36,097 nucleotides of DNA from Candidatus Aveggerthella stercoripullorum (GCA_018712955.1 DVGB01000106.1:1-36097), one strand, 5' to 3'. Counted from the first letter of the stretch, positions 17,445 to 25,176 are shown. Numbers and translations: made by a program. The notes: generated from the letters alone by a model not told the origin.

Positions 17445-20069
17445 CTAATGCGCTTCTGCCCAGTTGCCGCCCCAGCTCACGTCTGCAATGAGCGGCACCT
17501 TGAGCTCGGCCGTGTTCTCCATGACCTCTTTCGCAAGCGCGGCGACCGCTTCGACCTCGTCTTCCGGCACTGAGAAATCCAGCTCGTCGTGCACTTGGAG
17601 CAGCAGTTTCGCCTTGAAGCCGCCCTCCGCCAGACGGCGGTCCACTTCCGTCATCGCCAGCTTGATGATGTCGGCAGCACTGCCCTGCATAGGATGGTTC
17701 ATGGCCGTGCGCTCGCCGAACGCGCGCGTGTTGGCGTTCGAAGCGCGCAGTTCCGGAATATGGCGCTTGCGGCCGAACATCGTGATGGCAAATCCTTCGC
17801 GCTTCGCCTGCGCCACCGTCTCGTCCAGATACGTGCGCACGCCAGGGTACGCCTGGAAGTAACGGTCAATCATCTCTTTCGCCTCACCGAACGGGATGTC
17901 CAGGCTCTGAGCAAGGCCGAACGCCTGCTGACCGTAGACAATGCCGAAGTTGACGGCCTTCGCGCGACTGCGCAGCTCAGGCGTAATGTCCTCGACCGGC
18001 AGCCCGAATACGCGCGAGGCGGTCTTAGCATGGAAGTCCTCGCCCGAGCAGAACGCCTCGATCAGGCCCTCGTCGCCCGAAAGATGCGCAAGCAAGCGCA
18101 GTTCGATCTGGGAGTAGTCCGCCGAAAGGAAGACCTCGCCCGGCGCAAGCGGCACGAAGCACGCGCGAATCTGACGACCGAAATCCGTGCGAACAGGGAT
18201 ATTCTGCAGGTTCGGGTCGGACGAGGAAAGGCGGCCGGTCGTAGTAACGGTCTCGTTGAACGTCGTGTGGACGCGTCCGTCGGCGCCGCGCAAGCGCGGA
18301 AGCGCGTCGATGTAGGTAGACTTGATCTTCGCCAGCTCGCGATAGCGCAGCACCAAGCCGGGAAGCTCGTGCTCTTTCGCCAGCTCTTTCAGGACGGACG
18401 CGTCGGTAGAGTACCCGCGCTGGTTCTTTTTGCGCGGCGTCAGCCCGATCACCTCGAACAGGATATGGCCAAGCTGCTTCGGCGAGTCCACGTTGAAGTC
18501 TTCTCCTGCAAGCTCGATAATGCGAGCGCGCAGTTCGTCGACGGAAACGCCCGTCTCTCGACCGAGCGCTTCCAGGCGGTCCGTGTCGATGGCCGCTCCC
18601 GTGCGCTCGATAATGGCAAGGACCGCAACGAGAGGCACGTCGATGCGCTCGTAGGCATCCAGCGTACCGTCCGCTTCCAGCGCGCGGCGAAGCGGCCCCA
18701 CGAGCGCCTGGATGGCGCGCGCCTGCATGACAAGCTGCCGGTCTTCGTCCTTCTCTTCTGGGAGCGCGCCTTCACAGTATGTTTCCACCAACGCGCCGAG
18801 CTCGTAGGCGCGCGCCGAAGAGTTGAGCGCGTACGCCGCAAGCGCCACGTCGAAGAAGCGAGCACGGCGAACGTCCGCGTCCTCGATACGCGCAGGTTCG
18901 CCCGAATCGGGTGGATAGACCGTGCGCAGGAGTTTTTTCACCTCGTGCGCCGCGAATCTTCCCTCGCGCACCGTACGCGCAAGCAGCTCTTCAGCATGCG
19001 CGCCCGAGACCACGACCGCGCCCTGTTCGCCCGCAAGGCACAGGCGCACTTCCGGAAAGAGCGACGCTTGCGCGCTCTCTTCCAGCGAAATGGCCAGAAG
19101 CTCCCCCGCCTCGATCGCGCGAGACACGAAATCGTCCGCTTCTGCTTCGGAAAGCACCTCGCCCATTTCGACGGCAGGCTTCGGAGGCGTCGCGGTCATG
19201 CCCGCAAGCAAAAGGACTTTCGAAAGGTGCGCATTGAAGCGGAATTTGCGGAAGCCTTCCGTCACCTCCCCTTCGTCGAAATCCGGGAAGCTGACCTGCT
19301 CCAGGTCGAGCGGAAAATCCACATCCCGCACGATCGTAGCGACCGTGCGGCTCAGGTATGCCTGGTCCTTATTGTTCTGCAGGTTCTCCAGCTGCTTTCC
19401 CTTGAGCTCGCTTAAGTTCTCATAGATGCCGTCCATGCTGCCGAAGCGGTCAAGCAGCTTTGCCGCCGTCTTCTGGCCGATGCCCGGCACGCCTGGAATG
19501 TTGTCGGAAGAGTCGCCCATCAAGCCCAAAAAGTCCGGGAACTGGGCAGGCGTCACGCCGTAGCGCTCGAACACTTCGTCGGGACCGTAGATCACGACGT
19601 CTGTGATGCCCTTTTTCGTGGTGACGATACGCGTCTTGTCGCTCGCCAGCTGATAGGCGTCCTTGTCGCCGGTCACCAACAGCGTTTCGAACCCAAGCTC
19701 CTCGTCGCGCGCAGCAACAGTCCCCAGCACGTCGTCGCCTTCCCAACCGGGAACTTTCACGACCGGAATGTTCATGCAGCCAAGAATCTCCTCGATGACC
19801 GGGAACTGAACGCGCAGCTCTTCGTCCATGGGCGGACGTTGGGCTTTGTACTGTTCGAGCGCTTCCATGCGAAATGCCGGCTTGCCGGCGTCGAACGCGC
19901 ACACGATGGCATCCGGGCGCGCCAGCTCGATGAATTTGATGAGCATGGACATGAACCCGAACACAGCGTTGGTGGGCGTGCCGTCCGGTGCGTTCATGGT
20001 AGGCGGGACCGCATGGTAGGCGCGGTGCATGAGCGAATTGCCGTCGATGACGGCGACCTTCTTCGGCAT
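17445..20069 (-). CDS. polA: DNA polymerase I
   Basis: An 874-residue polymerase. Residues 1-~290 are the 5'-3' exonuclease (VIDGNSLMHRAYHA, WEGDDVLGT, LVTGDKDAYQL, GDSSDNIPGVPGIG). Residues ~300-470 are a 3'-5' exonuclease-like domain without its catalytic acids: the DxE position reads ISLEES (327-332), so proofreading is expected to be absent. The polymerase follows, with motif A SADYSQIELRLLAHLSGD (Asp651), the O helix RSRAKAVNFGIVYG and motif C QVHDEL (Asp828). The ATG at 20069 follows AAGGAAAT; the longer open frame runs back into the regulator gene and is unlike the family. It fills Okazaki and repair gaps. Confidence 0.97.
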   Translation of the reverse strand: MPKKVAVIDGNSLMHRAYHAVPPTMNAPDGTPTNAVFGFMSMLIKFIELARPDAIVCAFDAGKPAFRMEALEQYKAQRPPMDEELRVQFPVIEEILGCMNIPVVKVPGWEGDDVLGTVAARDEELGFETLLVTGDKDAYQLASDKTRIVTTKKGITDVVIYGPDEVFERYGVTPAQFPDFLGLMGDSSDNIPGVPGIGQKTAAKLLDRFGSMDGIYENLSELKGKQLENLQNNKDQAYLSRTVATIVRDVDFPLDLEQVSFPDFDEGEVTEGFRKFRFNAHLSKVLLLAGMTATPPKPAVEMGEVLSEAEADDFVSRAIEAGELLAISLEESAQASLFPEVRLCLAGEQGAVVVSGAHAEELLARTVREGRFAAHEVKKLLRTVYPPDSGEPARIEDADVRRARFFDVALAAYALNSSARAYELGALVETYCEGALPEEKDEDRQLVMQARAIQALVGPLRRALEADGTLDAYERIDVPLVAVLAIIERTGAAIDTDRLEALGRETGVSVDELRARIIELAGEDFNVDSPKQLGHILFEVIGLTPRKKNQRGYSTDASVLKELAKEHELPGLVLRYRELAKIKSTYIDALPRLRGADGRVHTTFNETVTTTGRLSSSDPNLQNIPVRTDFGRQIRACFVPLAPGEVFLSADYSQIELRLLAHLSGDEGLIEAFCSGEDFHAKTASRVFGLPVEDITPELRSRAKAVNFGIVYGQQAFGLAQSLDIPFGEAKEMIDRYFQAYPGVRTYLDETVAQAKREGFAITMFGRKRHIPELRASNANTRAFGERTAMNHPMQGSAADIIKLAMTEVDRRLAEGGFKAKLLLQVHDELDFSVPEDEVEAVAALAKEVMENTAELKVPLIADVSWGGNWAEAH

Positions 20070-20107
20070 AGGGATTTCCTTCTTCGGTCTCGTTCTGTTT
20101 CGCGAAG

Positions 20108-20116
20108 ATTCTACCA
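20108..20116 (-). promoter_or_regulatory. Extended -10 promoter of polA
   Basis: Minus-strand TGGTAGAAT, nearly the same element as upstream of mreB, about 39 bp before the polA ATG and just after a strong hairpin. There is no clear -35. Confidence 0.45.
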
Positions 20117-20144
20117 TTGCAGAGCGCCACAACGCGGGGCGGCA

Positions 20145-20173
20145 GGCTCCGCGTGCCGTAGACACGCGGAGCC
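20145..20173 (-). terminator. Hairpin directly after the regulator stop (no T-run)
   Basis: A perfect 11-bp stem (GGCTCCGCGTG / CACGCGGAGCC) with a 7-nt loop begins at the base next to the regulator stop codon. It is followed by TGCCGCC rather than T-residues. It probably protects the 3' end or acts as a U-poor terminator before the polA promoter. Confidence 0.5.
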
Positions 20174-20851
20174 CTACACGCTCCAAAGGTACCCAACGCC
20201 GCGTACAGTCTCGAGATGCTGTGCAAGCTCCGGGCCAAGTTTCGCGCGCACGCGCCGCACGTGCACGTCCACCGTGCGAGAACCGCCGTAGTAGTCGAAT
20301 CCCCACACACGACGAAGCAGCGCATCGCGCGAGTACGTGCGGCCTGGATGCGTGGCAAGAAACGCAAGCAGCGCGTATTCGAGGTAGGTAAAGTCGATGG
20401 GCTCACCGGCAATCTTCACCTGATAGGTCGCCAGATTGATGGTCATGTCATCCACCTGGATGAAGTCGGACGCGGCGCTTTCGTTGCCCGGCCAGAGCAG
20501 CTGGCGAATGCGGGCAGCGCACTCGTCGGCGCTCGCTCCATGCACCACGAAGTCGCTCTTCGTGCGCACGGGAGGACGGAACTGCGGCAGCTGGTCTTCG
20601 CGCACGATAATGAGCAAAGCGATGTTTCCGTCTTCGGCCAGAGCCTGTTCCGCTTGGGCCACACCGCGCTGCACGTCTCCTGTTGCCTCGAATATCACGA
20701 GATCGCACTGAGGATTCTGGGCAAGGAGCTTTTTGAACTGCAGGGACGATCCGGCGCTGACATCGACCTCCATGCCAGAAAGCACCGACTGGAACCGATG
20801 GGCGTTATCCAGACTGTCGGCTATGAATATGACCTGTTTGCGTTGTGCCAT
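20174..20851 (-). CDS. GlnR-like orphan response regulator with degenerate receiver
   Basis: A 225-residue OmpR-family protein. The receiver-like domain (1-~120) lacks the normal acidic pocket: after beta-3 the residue at the phosphorylation site is Glu55 (DLVIFE), and only Asp12 remains in the N-terminal acidic pair. The winged-helix DNA-binding domain (about 130-225) is intact (FTYLEYALLAFLATHPG, VWGFDYYGGSRTVDVHVRR, TVRGVGYLW). It closely resembles actinobacterial GlnR, an orphan regulator of nitrogen assimilation that works without a kinase. No kinase gene is nearby, and it starts 17 bp after glnA behind GAGGTGAC, so it is cotranscribed with the likely target. The GlnR role is inferred from sequence style and context. 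Confidence 0.82.
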   Translation of the reverse strand: MAQRKQVIFIADSLDNAHRFQSVLSGMEVDVSAGSSLQFKKLLAQNPQCDLVIFEATGDVQRGVAQAEQALAEDGNIALLIIVREDQLPQFRPPVRTKSDFVVHGASADECAARIRQLLWPGNESAASDFIQVDDMTINLATYQVKIAGEPIDFTYLEYALLAFLATHPGRTYSRDALLRRVWGFDYYGGSRTVDVHVRRVRAKLGPELAQHLETVRGVGYLWSV

Positions 20852-20868
20852 GTGTCACCTCGCCTCCC

Positions 20869-22212
20869 CTACAGTACGTGAAGGTAGCGTTCCGTCTCCC
20901 AGCGGGAGACCGTTCCCAGGTACTCTTCCCATTCGGCACGCTTCGTTTCGACCAGGAAGCGGCAGATATGGTCGCCCAGGACCTCGCGCATCAACTCCGA
21001 TTGCTCGAACAGGTCGATTGCTTCGCCCAGGCAGTACGGAAGCGTCCGGATGCCGCGCTCTGCCAGCTCTTCCCTGCTCAGCTTGAACAGGTCCTCGCTG
21101 CCGATCGGCTCCGGTGCCTCGAGGCCGTCCTCGATGCCTTTCAGGCCCGCTGCGAGCATGCAGGCGAACGTGAGGTACGGGTTTGCCGCCGCATCAGGGC
21201 TGCGCAGCTCTAGTCGGCAGGCGCTCGCTTTGCGCGGCTTATAGCTGGGAACGCGCACCAGCGCTGTGCGGTTCGAATGCGCCCACGCAAGATGCATCGG
21301 CGTCTCGAAGCCGCCCGCCAAGCGCTTGTAGGAGTTCACGTACTGGTTTGTAATGAGTGTGAACTCAGGGGCATACTTGATAAGACCAGCCAGATAGCTT
21401 TTCGCGATAGCAGAAAGGTTGTGACCCGAAGGATCGTTCTCGTCGAAGAAGACGTTGTTCCCTTCGAAGTCGAACAAGCTTTGGTGGACGTGCATGCCGC
21501 TGCCCGGCTGGTCGGCCATGGGCTTAGGCATGAACGAGGCGAAAACGCCGTACTTCATGGCAATCTCTTTGACCACGAGCTTGTAGGTCATCACGGCATC
21601 GGCCATGGCGACCGCATCGTTGAAGCGCAGGTCTATCTCATGCTGCGACGGACCGTTCTCGTGGTGCGAGTACTCGACCGGGATGCCCATCTTCTCAAGG
21701 GTGAGGACGGTATCGCGGCGAAGGTCGCTCGCGTAGTCGAGCGACGTGAGGTCGAAATAGCCGCCACGGTCGAGCACTTCCGTGCCTTTATCGTCCTTGA
21801 AGTAGTAATACTCGAGCTCGGGGCCGACGTTCATGACGTAGCCCATATCCGCCGCCCGGTCCACGACGCTTTGGAGCACACGACGGGAGTCGCCTTCGAA
21901 ATACTTTCCATCCGGTGTTTTGATAGTGCAGAACATGCGCGCGACGGCATTCGACTGCGGACGCCACGGCAACACCTGGAAGGTGGACGGATCAGGGAAT
22001 GCCACCATGTCCGATTCCTCGGTGCTGCAGAAACCGCGCACGCAGCTGCCGTCGAACCCCATGCCCTCGGTGAACGCATTCTCCATTTCGCTCGGAATCA
22101 CCGCAAACGACTTCATCGAGCCGAGCACATCGGTGAACCAAAAGCGAACGAAGTGGACATCGCGGCTTTTAATGGTCTTCAGGACGAAATCCTGCTGCGG
22201 GTTCGGGGTCAT
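20869..22212 (-). CDS. glnA: Glutamine synthetase, type I
   Basis: A 447-residue enzyme that makes glutamine from glutamate, ammonia and ATP. The N-terminal beta-grasp (RFWFTDVLGSMKSFAV, GFDGSCVRGF), metal-binding GPELEYYYF and HHENGPSQHEIDLRF, MPKPMADQPGSGMHVH, and SNRTALVRVP are present. Its length and the lack of an evident adenylylation-site block near the C terminus suggest the GSI-alpha subtype, usually controlled by feedback and transcription. The ATG at 22212 follows GGAGGCGCG; the longer open frame upstream is not family-like. A GlnR-like gene follows in the same operon. Confidence 0.96.
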   Translation of the reverse strand: MTPNPQQDFVLKTIKSRDVHFVRFWFTDVLGSMKSFAVIPSEMENAFTEGMGFDGSCVRGFCSTEESDMVAFPDPSTFQVLPWRPQSNAVARMFCTIKTPDGKYFEGDSRRVLQSVVDRAADMGYVMNVGPELEYYYFKDDKGTEVLDRGGYFDLTSLDYASDLRRDTVLTLEKMGIPVEYSHHENGPSQHEIDLRFNDAVAMADAVMTYKLVVKEIAMKYGVFASFMPKPMADQPGSGMHVHQSLFDFEGNNVFFDENDPSGHNLSAIAKSYLAGLIKYAPEFTLITNQYVNSYKRLAGGFETPMHLAWAHSNRTALVRVPSYKPRKASACRLELRSPDAAANPYLTFACMLAAGLKGIEDGLEAPEPIGSEDLFKLSREELAERGIRTLPYCLGEAIDLFEQSELMREVLGDHICRFLVETKRAEWEEYLGTVSRWETERYLHVL

Positions 22213-22258
22213 CGCGCCTCCTGAAAGTTCGGTCGCTGCATGCCGGCAGCCTTGCCGG
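22209..22258 (-). promoter_or_regulatory. glnA leader: hairpin and possible 10-codon ORF
   Basis: A CCGGCA/TGCCGG hairpin (22243-22258) exposes AAGG/AGGC in its loop, directly before an ATG at 22241. That ATG opens MQRPNFQEAR, whose stop codon overlaps the glnA ATG (ATGA). This could couple translation of a short leader to glnA. No conservation evidence is available here, and no GlnR-type box was recognised in the 130 bp before glnA. Confidence 0.3.
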
Positions 22259-22347
22259 AACGCTCCCTTTTCGACGCTACCTCGCGGAAATGCACAAAAA
22301 GAGAGCACGGTTTTTGGAAAGAATACCGCAGCAATGTTTCAACCTGC

Positions 22348-22386
22348 AAAAAATAATGCCCCGGACAGTTGAACTGCCGGGGCATT
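22348..22386 (-). terminator. Rho-independent terminator of metNIQ
   Basis: On the minus strand AATGCCCCGG pairs with CCGGGGCATT, and the inner CAGTT pairs with AACTG, giving a ~15-bp stem with one bulge. It is followed by ATTTTTT. It starts about 29 bp after the metQ stop and insulates glnA. Confidence 0.93.
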
Positions 22387-22414
22387 GGAGCTGCAACGTA
22401 TGAGCGAAGCGCTC

Positions 22415-23284
22415 TTAGAAGCACGCAACGACGGCGTCGCCGTAGGTCTCCTCGATGTACTGGCGCACCGTGTCGGAAGTGAGCGCCTTCACGAGGGCCT
22501 GGGTCTTTTCGGAGTTCTCGTCGCCCGCACGAACGGCAATCACGTTCGGATAGGTGCTCTCAGCCTCAGGGTTCTGCTCGGTGGCAACCACGAGGGACTG
22601 GTCAAGGCCGGAAGAGAGCGCATAGTTGCCGTTGATGACCGCCATGTCGGCATCCTCGAGCATGCGCGGCAGCGCGGCAGCCTCGGCTTCGACGATCTGG
22701 ACGTTCTTCGGATTGTCCACGATGTCGTTCGGGGTGGCCTCCAGGCCAGCGCCTTCAGCAAGCGTGATGATGCCCTGCTCCTGGAGCACGAGCAGCGCAC
22801 GCGCCTCGTTGGAAGCGTCGGACGGAACCGCGATCTGGGCGCCATCGGGCAGCTCGTCGACGGATGCGGTCTTGCCCGCATAGAGCGTCATGGGCTCAAA
22901 GTGAATGTTGCCAGCGTTCACCAGGTCGGTGCCGTTCTCGGCGTTGTAGTTCTCCAGATACTGGTTGTGCTGGAAATAGTTCGCGTCCAGATCGCCGCTT
23001 TCAAGCGCGACGTTCGGCTGGATATAGTCGGAATACTCGACGATCTCAAGCGTCCAGCCCTCTTCCGCCAGCACGTCTTCGGCAGCCGCAAGAATCTCGG
23101 CATGCGGGGACGGAGAAGCGCCCACGACGATCGTCTTGTCCTCGCTGGTCGCGGCAGAGGAGCCGGACTCGGAAGCAGAGGTGGACTCTTCGGCGCTCTG
23201 ACCGCCGCAGCCTGCCAGCGCGGCAACCATGACGAAGGCGAAGGCGAGTGCAAGAACCGCCTTCAGTGCATTCTTTGCTTTCAT
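22415..23284 (-). CDS. metQ: Methionine-binding lipoprotein MetQ (NlpA family)
   Basis: A 289-residue ABC-transporter binding protein. It has a lipoprotein signal peptide with lipobox LAGC (lipidated Cys26), then a Ser-rich linker (about 29-48) and the NlpA/MetQ domain (IVVGASPSPHAEIL, PNVALESGDLDANYFQHNQYL, NGNYALSSGLD, YPNVIAVRAGDEN). It captures methionine at the cell surface for MetNI. The ATG follows AGGAGG. The 133-bp gap after metI separates it from the other two genes. Confidence 0.94.
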   Translation of the reverse strand: MKAKNALKAVLALAFAFVMVAALAGCGGQSAEESTSASESGSSAATSEDKTIVVGASPSPHAEILAAAEDVLAEEGWTLEIVEYSDYIQPNVALESGDLDANYFQHNQYLENYNAENGTDLVNAGNIHFEPMTLYAGKTASVDELPDGAQIAVPSDASNEARALLVLQEQGIITLAEGAGLEATPNDIVDNPKNVQIVEAEAAALPRMLEDADMAVINGNYALSSGLDQSLVVATEQNPEAESTYPNVIAVRAGDENSEKTQALVKALTSDTVRQYIEETYGDAVVACF

Positions 23285-23417
23285 GTTCCCTCCTTACGAA
23301 TTAACAACAGGTGAATTGTACGCTTTGGCAGAAAAGCGCGCACGACGGTTTCCCGCGCGGTGTCTTCGCGCACGGCAAACGGGCACTATAACGTTGCCGT
23401 AAACAACACGAACCGCG
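23285..23417 (-). promoter_or_regulatory. metI-metQ gap: hairpins and possible internal promoter
   Basis: The gap can form an ACGGCAA/TTGCCGT stem and a GCGCG/CGCGC stem on the minus strand. It also contains TATAGT (23385-23390), a good -10 without a clear -35. Either a stability hairpin or a separate metQ promoter would let the binding protein be made in excess over MetNI. Confidence 0.35.
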
Positions 23418-24092
23418 TTATTTGCGCTTGTCGACCTTGCGTGCGATAACGTCGCCCAGCGTCTGCACGACCTGCACGAGCACGACGCACAGCACGACCG
23501 ACACGATCATTACGTCGCCTTGGAAGCGCTGGTAGCCGTAGCGGATGGCGATGTCGCCCAGGCCGCCTGCGCCGACCGTGCCGGCGATAGCCGCATAGCC
23601 GAACAGCGTCACGAACGTGATGGAAGCACCGCGCACCAACGAGGGAAGGCTTTCGCGAAGGAGCACTTTGGTGACCACCTGCCACGTGGACGCACCGAAG
23701 CTGTGCGCTGCTTCCACCAGACCGCTGTCGACCTCCGCCAAGCTTTGTTCGACCATACGGCCGACGAAGGGGGCCGCCGCTACTACAAGCGGCACGATGG
23801 CGCCCGGGACGCCCAGCGACGTGCCCACCACAAAGCGCGTGAACGGAATGATGGCCACCAACAAGATGACGAACGGGATGGAACGGCCGATGTTGATGAT
23901 CCAGCCGAGCACCATGTTCACTGCGCGCTGAGGACGCATGCCGTCCGGCGCCGTGACGGAGACCGCCACGCCAAGCGGGATGCCGATGACGTAGGCGAAC
24001 AGCGTCGAAAGCGTCGTCATAACGATAGTGTCCCACGTGCCTTCGGCAAGAAGCACGCCGTACTGGTCGATGAACGCTTGGATGGCATCCAT
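23418..24092 (-). CDS. metI: Methionine ABC transporter permease MetI
   Basis: A 224-residue permease with five to six membrane segments. The conserved cytoplasmic loop that contacts the ATPase reads EVDSGLVEAAHSFGASTWQV, preceded by GRSIPFVILLVAIIPFTR, typical of MetI. Its ATG follows the metN stop without any gap (TAA-ATG) with AGAGGGGG upstream, so translation is coupled. Confidence 0.95.
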   Translation of the reverse strand: MDAIQAFIDQYGVLLAEGTWDTIVMTTLSTLFAYVIGIPLGVAVSVTAPDGMRPQRAVNMVLGWIINIGRSIPFVILLVAIIPFTRFVVGTSLGVPGAIVPLVVAAAPFVGRMVEQSLAEVDSGLVEAAHSFGASTWQVVTKVLLRESLPSLVRGASITFVTLFGYAAIAGTVGAGGLGDIAIRYGYQRFQGDVMIVSVVLCVVLVQVVQTLGDVIARKVDKRK

Positions 24093-24992
24093 TTAGCGCA
24101 CCCCCTCTGGCTCGTTGACCGGACCGGACGCCGGGATGTTCGTCGATTCGACGAAAGACACCGTCGATACCGCCTCCTCGACCATGACCGCCGTCACGCC
24201 TTGACGCATCTCGTCCGCGCAAGCGGAAGGCTGGGCAGACCCTCCGTCGACCGAGGTGAAGTTCATCCCGATAAGTTCGCGGGTTACCGGACTTTGCGGG
24301 CTCTTCAGAACTTGGCGGGTCTCCCCGACTTCCACCACGCGGCCTTCGTCGATGACCGCGACCTTGTTGCAAATCTGCTCGGCAACAGCAAGCGAATGGG
24401 TAATGACCACCATGGTCACGCCCATTTCGCGGTTGATATTGCGCAGCAGGTCGAGCACTTGCGCGGTCGTGCGCGTGTCGAGCGCGCTCGTCGCCTCGTC
24501 GCACAGCATCACCTTCGGGTCGTTCGCAAGCGCGCGGGCTATGGCGACGCGCTGCTGCTGGCCGCCCGAAAGCTGGCTTGGGTAGTTCCTCGCCTTGCCC
24601 GCCAGGCCGACGAGCTCGAGCAGCTCGAGAGCGCGTGCCTCCGCCTTCGCCTTCTTCTCGTGGCGCAGCTCGAGCGGGAAGGTGACGTTGCGCAGGACCG
24701 TGCGCTGCTGGAACAGGCTGAAATTCTGGAAAATCATGCCAATGCTGCTGCGAAGCTCAAGCAGCTGCTTTCCCTTGAACGACGTGACGTCCTGTCCGTC
24801 GATCACGATACGGCCGCCCGTGGGCCGTTCGAGCAAGTTGATGCAGCGTACCAGCGTGGACTTTCCGGCACCGGACTGGCCGATGATGCCGAAGACGTCC
24901 CCATCTTCGATGGTAAGGTTGATATCGCGAAGGGCGGCATGGGCGCCTTGGCCTTCGCCGAAGGTCTTCGTTAGATTCTGTATCTCTATCAT
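24093..24992 (-). CDS. metN: Methionine ABC transporter ATPase MetN, without NIL domain
   Basis: A 299-residue ATPase. Walker A is GQSGAGKST (38-46), the Q-loop FQNFSLF, the signature LSGGQQQR, Walker B VMLCDEATSALD and the H-loop ITHS. Canonical MetN has a further ~100-residue C-terminal NIL (ACT-like) domain that binds methionine and shuts down transport. Here only ~57 low-complexity residues follow the ATPase core, with no NIL-like sequence. The ATG at 24992 gives the usual MIEIQNLTKTF start; a TTG 36 bp upstream is less likely. Transport control may instead act at the leader. Confidence 0.92.
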   Translation of the reverse strand: MIEIQNLTKTFGEGQGAHAALRDINLTIEDGDVFGIIGQSGAGKSTLVRCINLLERPTGGRIVIDGQDVTSFKGKQLLELRSSIGMIFQNFSLFQQRTVLRNVTFPLELRHEKKAKAEARALELLELVGLAGKARNYPSQLSGGQQQRVAIARALANDPKVMLCDEATSALDTRTTAQVLDLLRNINREMGVTMVVITHSLAVAEQICNKVAVIDEGRVVEVGETRQVLKSPQSPVTRELIGMNFTSVDGGSAQPSACADEMRQGVTAVMVEEAVSTVSFVESTNIPASGPVNEPEGVR

Positions 24993-25148
24993 GCTCTCGG
25001 GTACCTCGTACGAAACCTGCAATGGCAAACGCGGCGTACGCCGCAGGGAAAGCTAGGCCTGAGCGTCAGCGCACATGCCGACAAACCCAGGCTTGGGCAT
25101 GCACTTCATCATTGCGGTATGTACGACGTCAATGCTCACAGCATGACC
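24993..25148 (-). promoter_or_regulatory. Structured metNIQ leader, possible RNA regulator
   Basis: About 150 nt lie between the predicted transcription start (near 25142) and metN. In order they hold a short ORF rich in Met and Cys (25053-25112), a stem-loop within it (25073-25102: 7-bp outer and 5-bp inner stem), and then a perfect palindrome GCGGCGTACGCCGC (25031-25044) 8 nt after the ORF's stop. CCTGC (25043-25047) could instead pair with GCAGG (25016-25020) close to the metN ribosome-binding region. No SAM riboswitch or T-box consensus was recognised. Confidence 0.45.
25053..25112 (-). CDS. Putative Met/Cys-rich leader peptide of metNIQ
   Basis: The ORF starts ATGATG and encodes MMKCMPKPGFVGMCADAQA followed by TAG: 19 residues with four Met and two Cys. 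Its position between a good promoter and the methionine transporter operon fits a leader peptide whose translation senses Met or Met-tRNA. Against it, no convincing Shine-Dalgarno sequence precedes the ATG, though TACATA ends 5 nt upstream and a leaderless transcript from there is conceivable. Conservation must decide; treat it as a candidate. Confidence 0.4.
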   Translation of the reverse strand: MMKCMPKPGFVGMCADAQA

Positions 25149-25176
25149 ATGGTAAGGGAACTCGGAAGGTTGTCAA
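25149..25176 (-). promoter_or_regulatory. Promoter of metNIQ
   Basis: A perfect -35 TTGACA (25171-25176) lies 16 bp from TACCAT (25149-25154) on the minus strand. This is the best -35 seen in the window. The 94 bp between it and the upstream terminator show nothing recognisable. Confidence 0.7.

Noticed and set aside
22213-22344. A GlnR operator before glnA
   Set aside because: One GAAAC-like box occurs, but the second half-site with the right spacing is not visible.
24993-25148. A SAM riboswitch or T-box upstream of metNIQ
   Set aside because: The conserved cores of the SAM families and the T-box GGTGG-type element were not found on reading; the RNA, if regulatory, is another kind.
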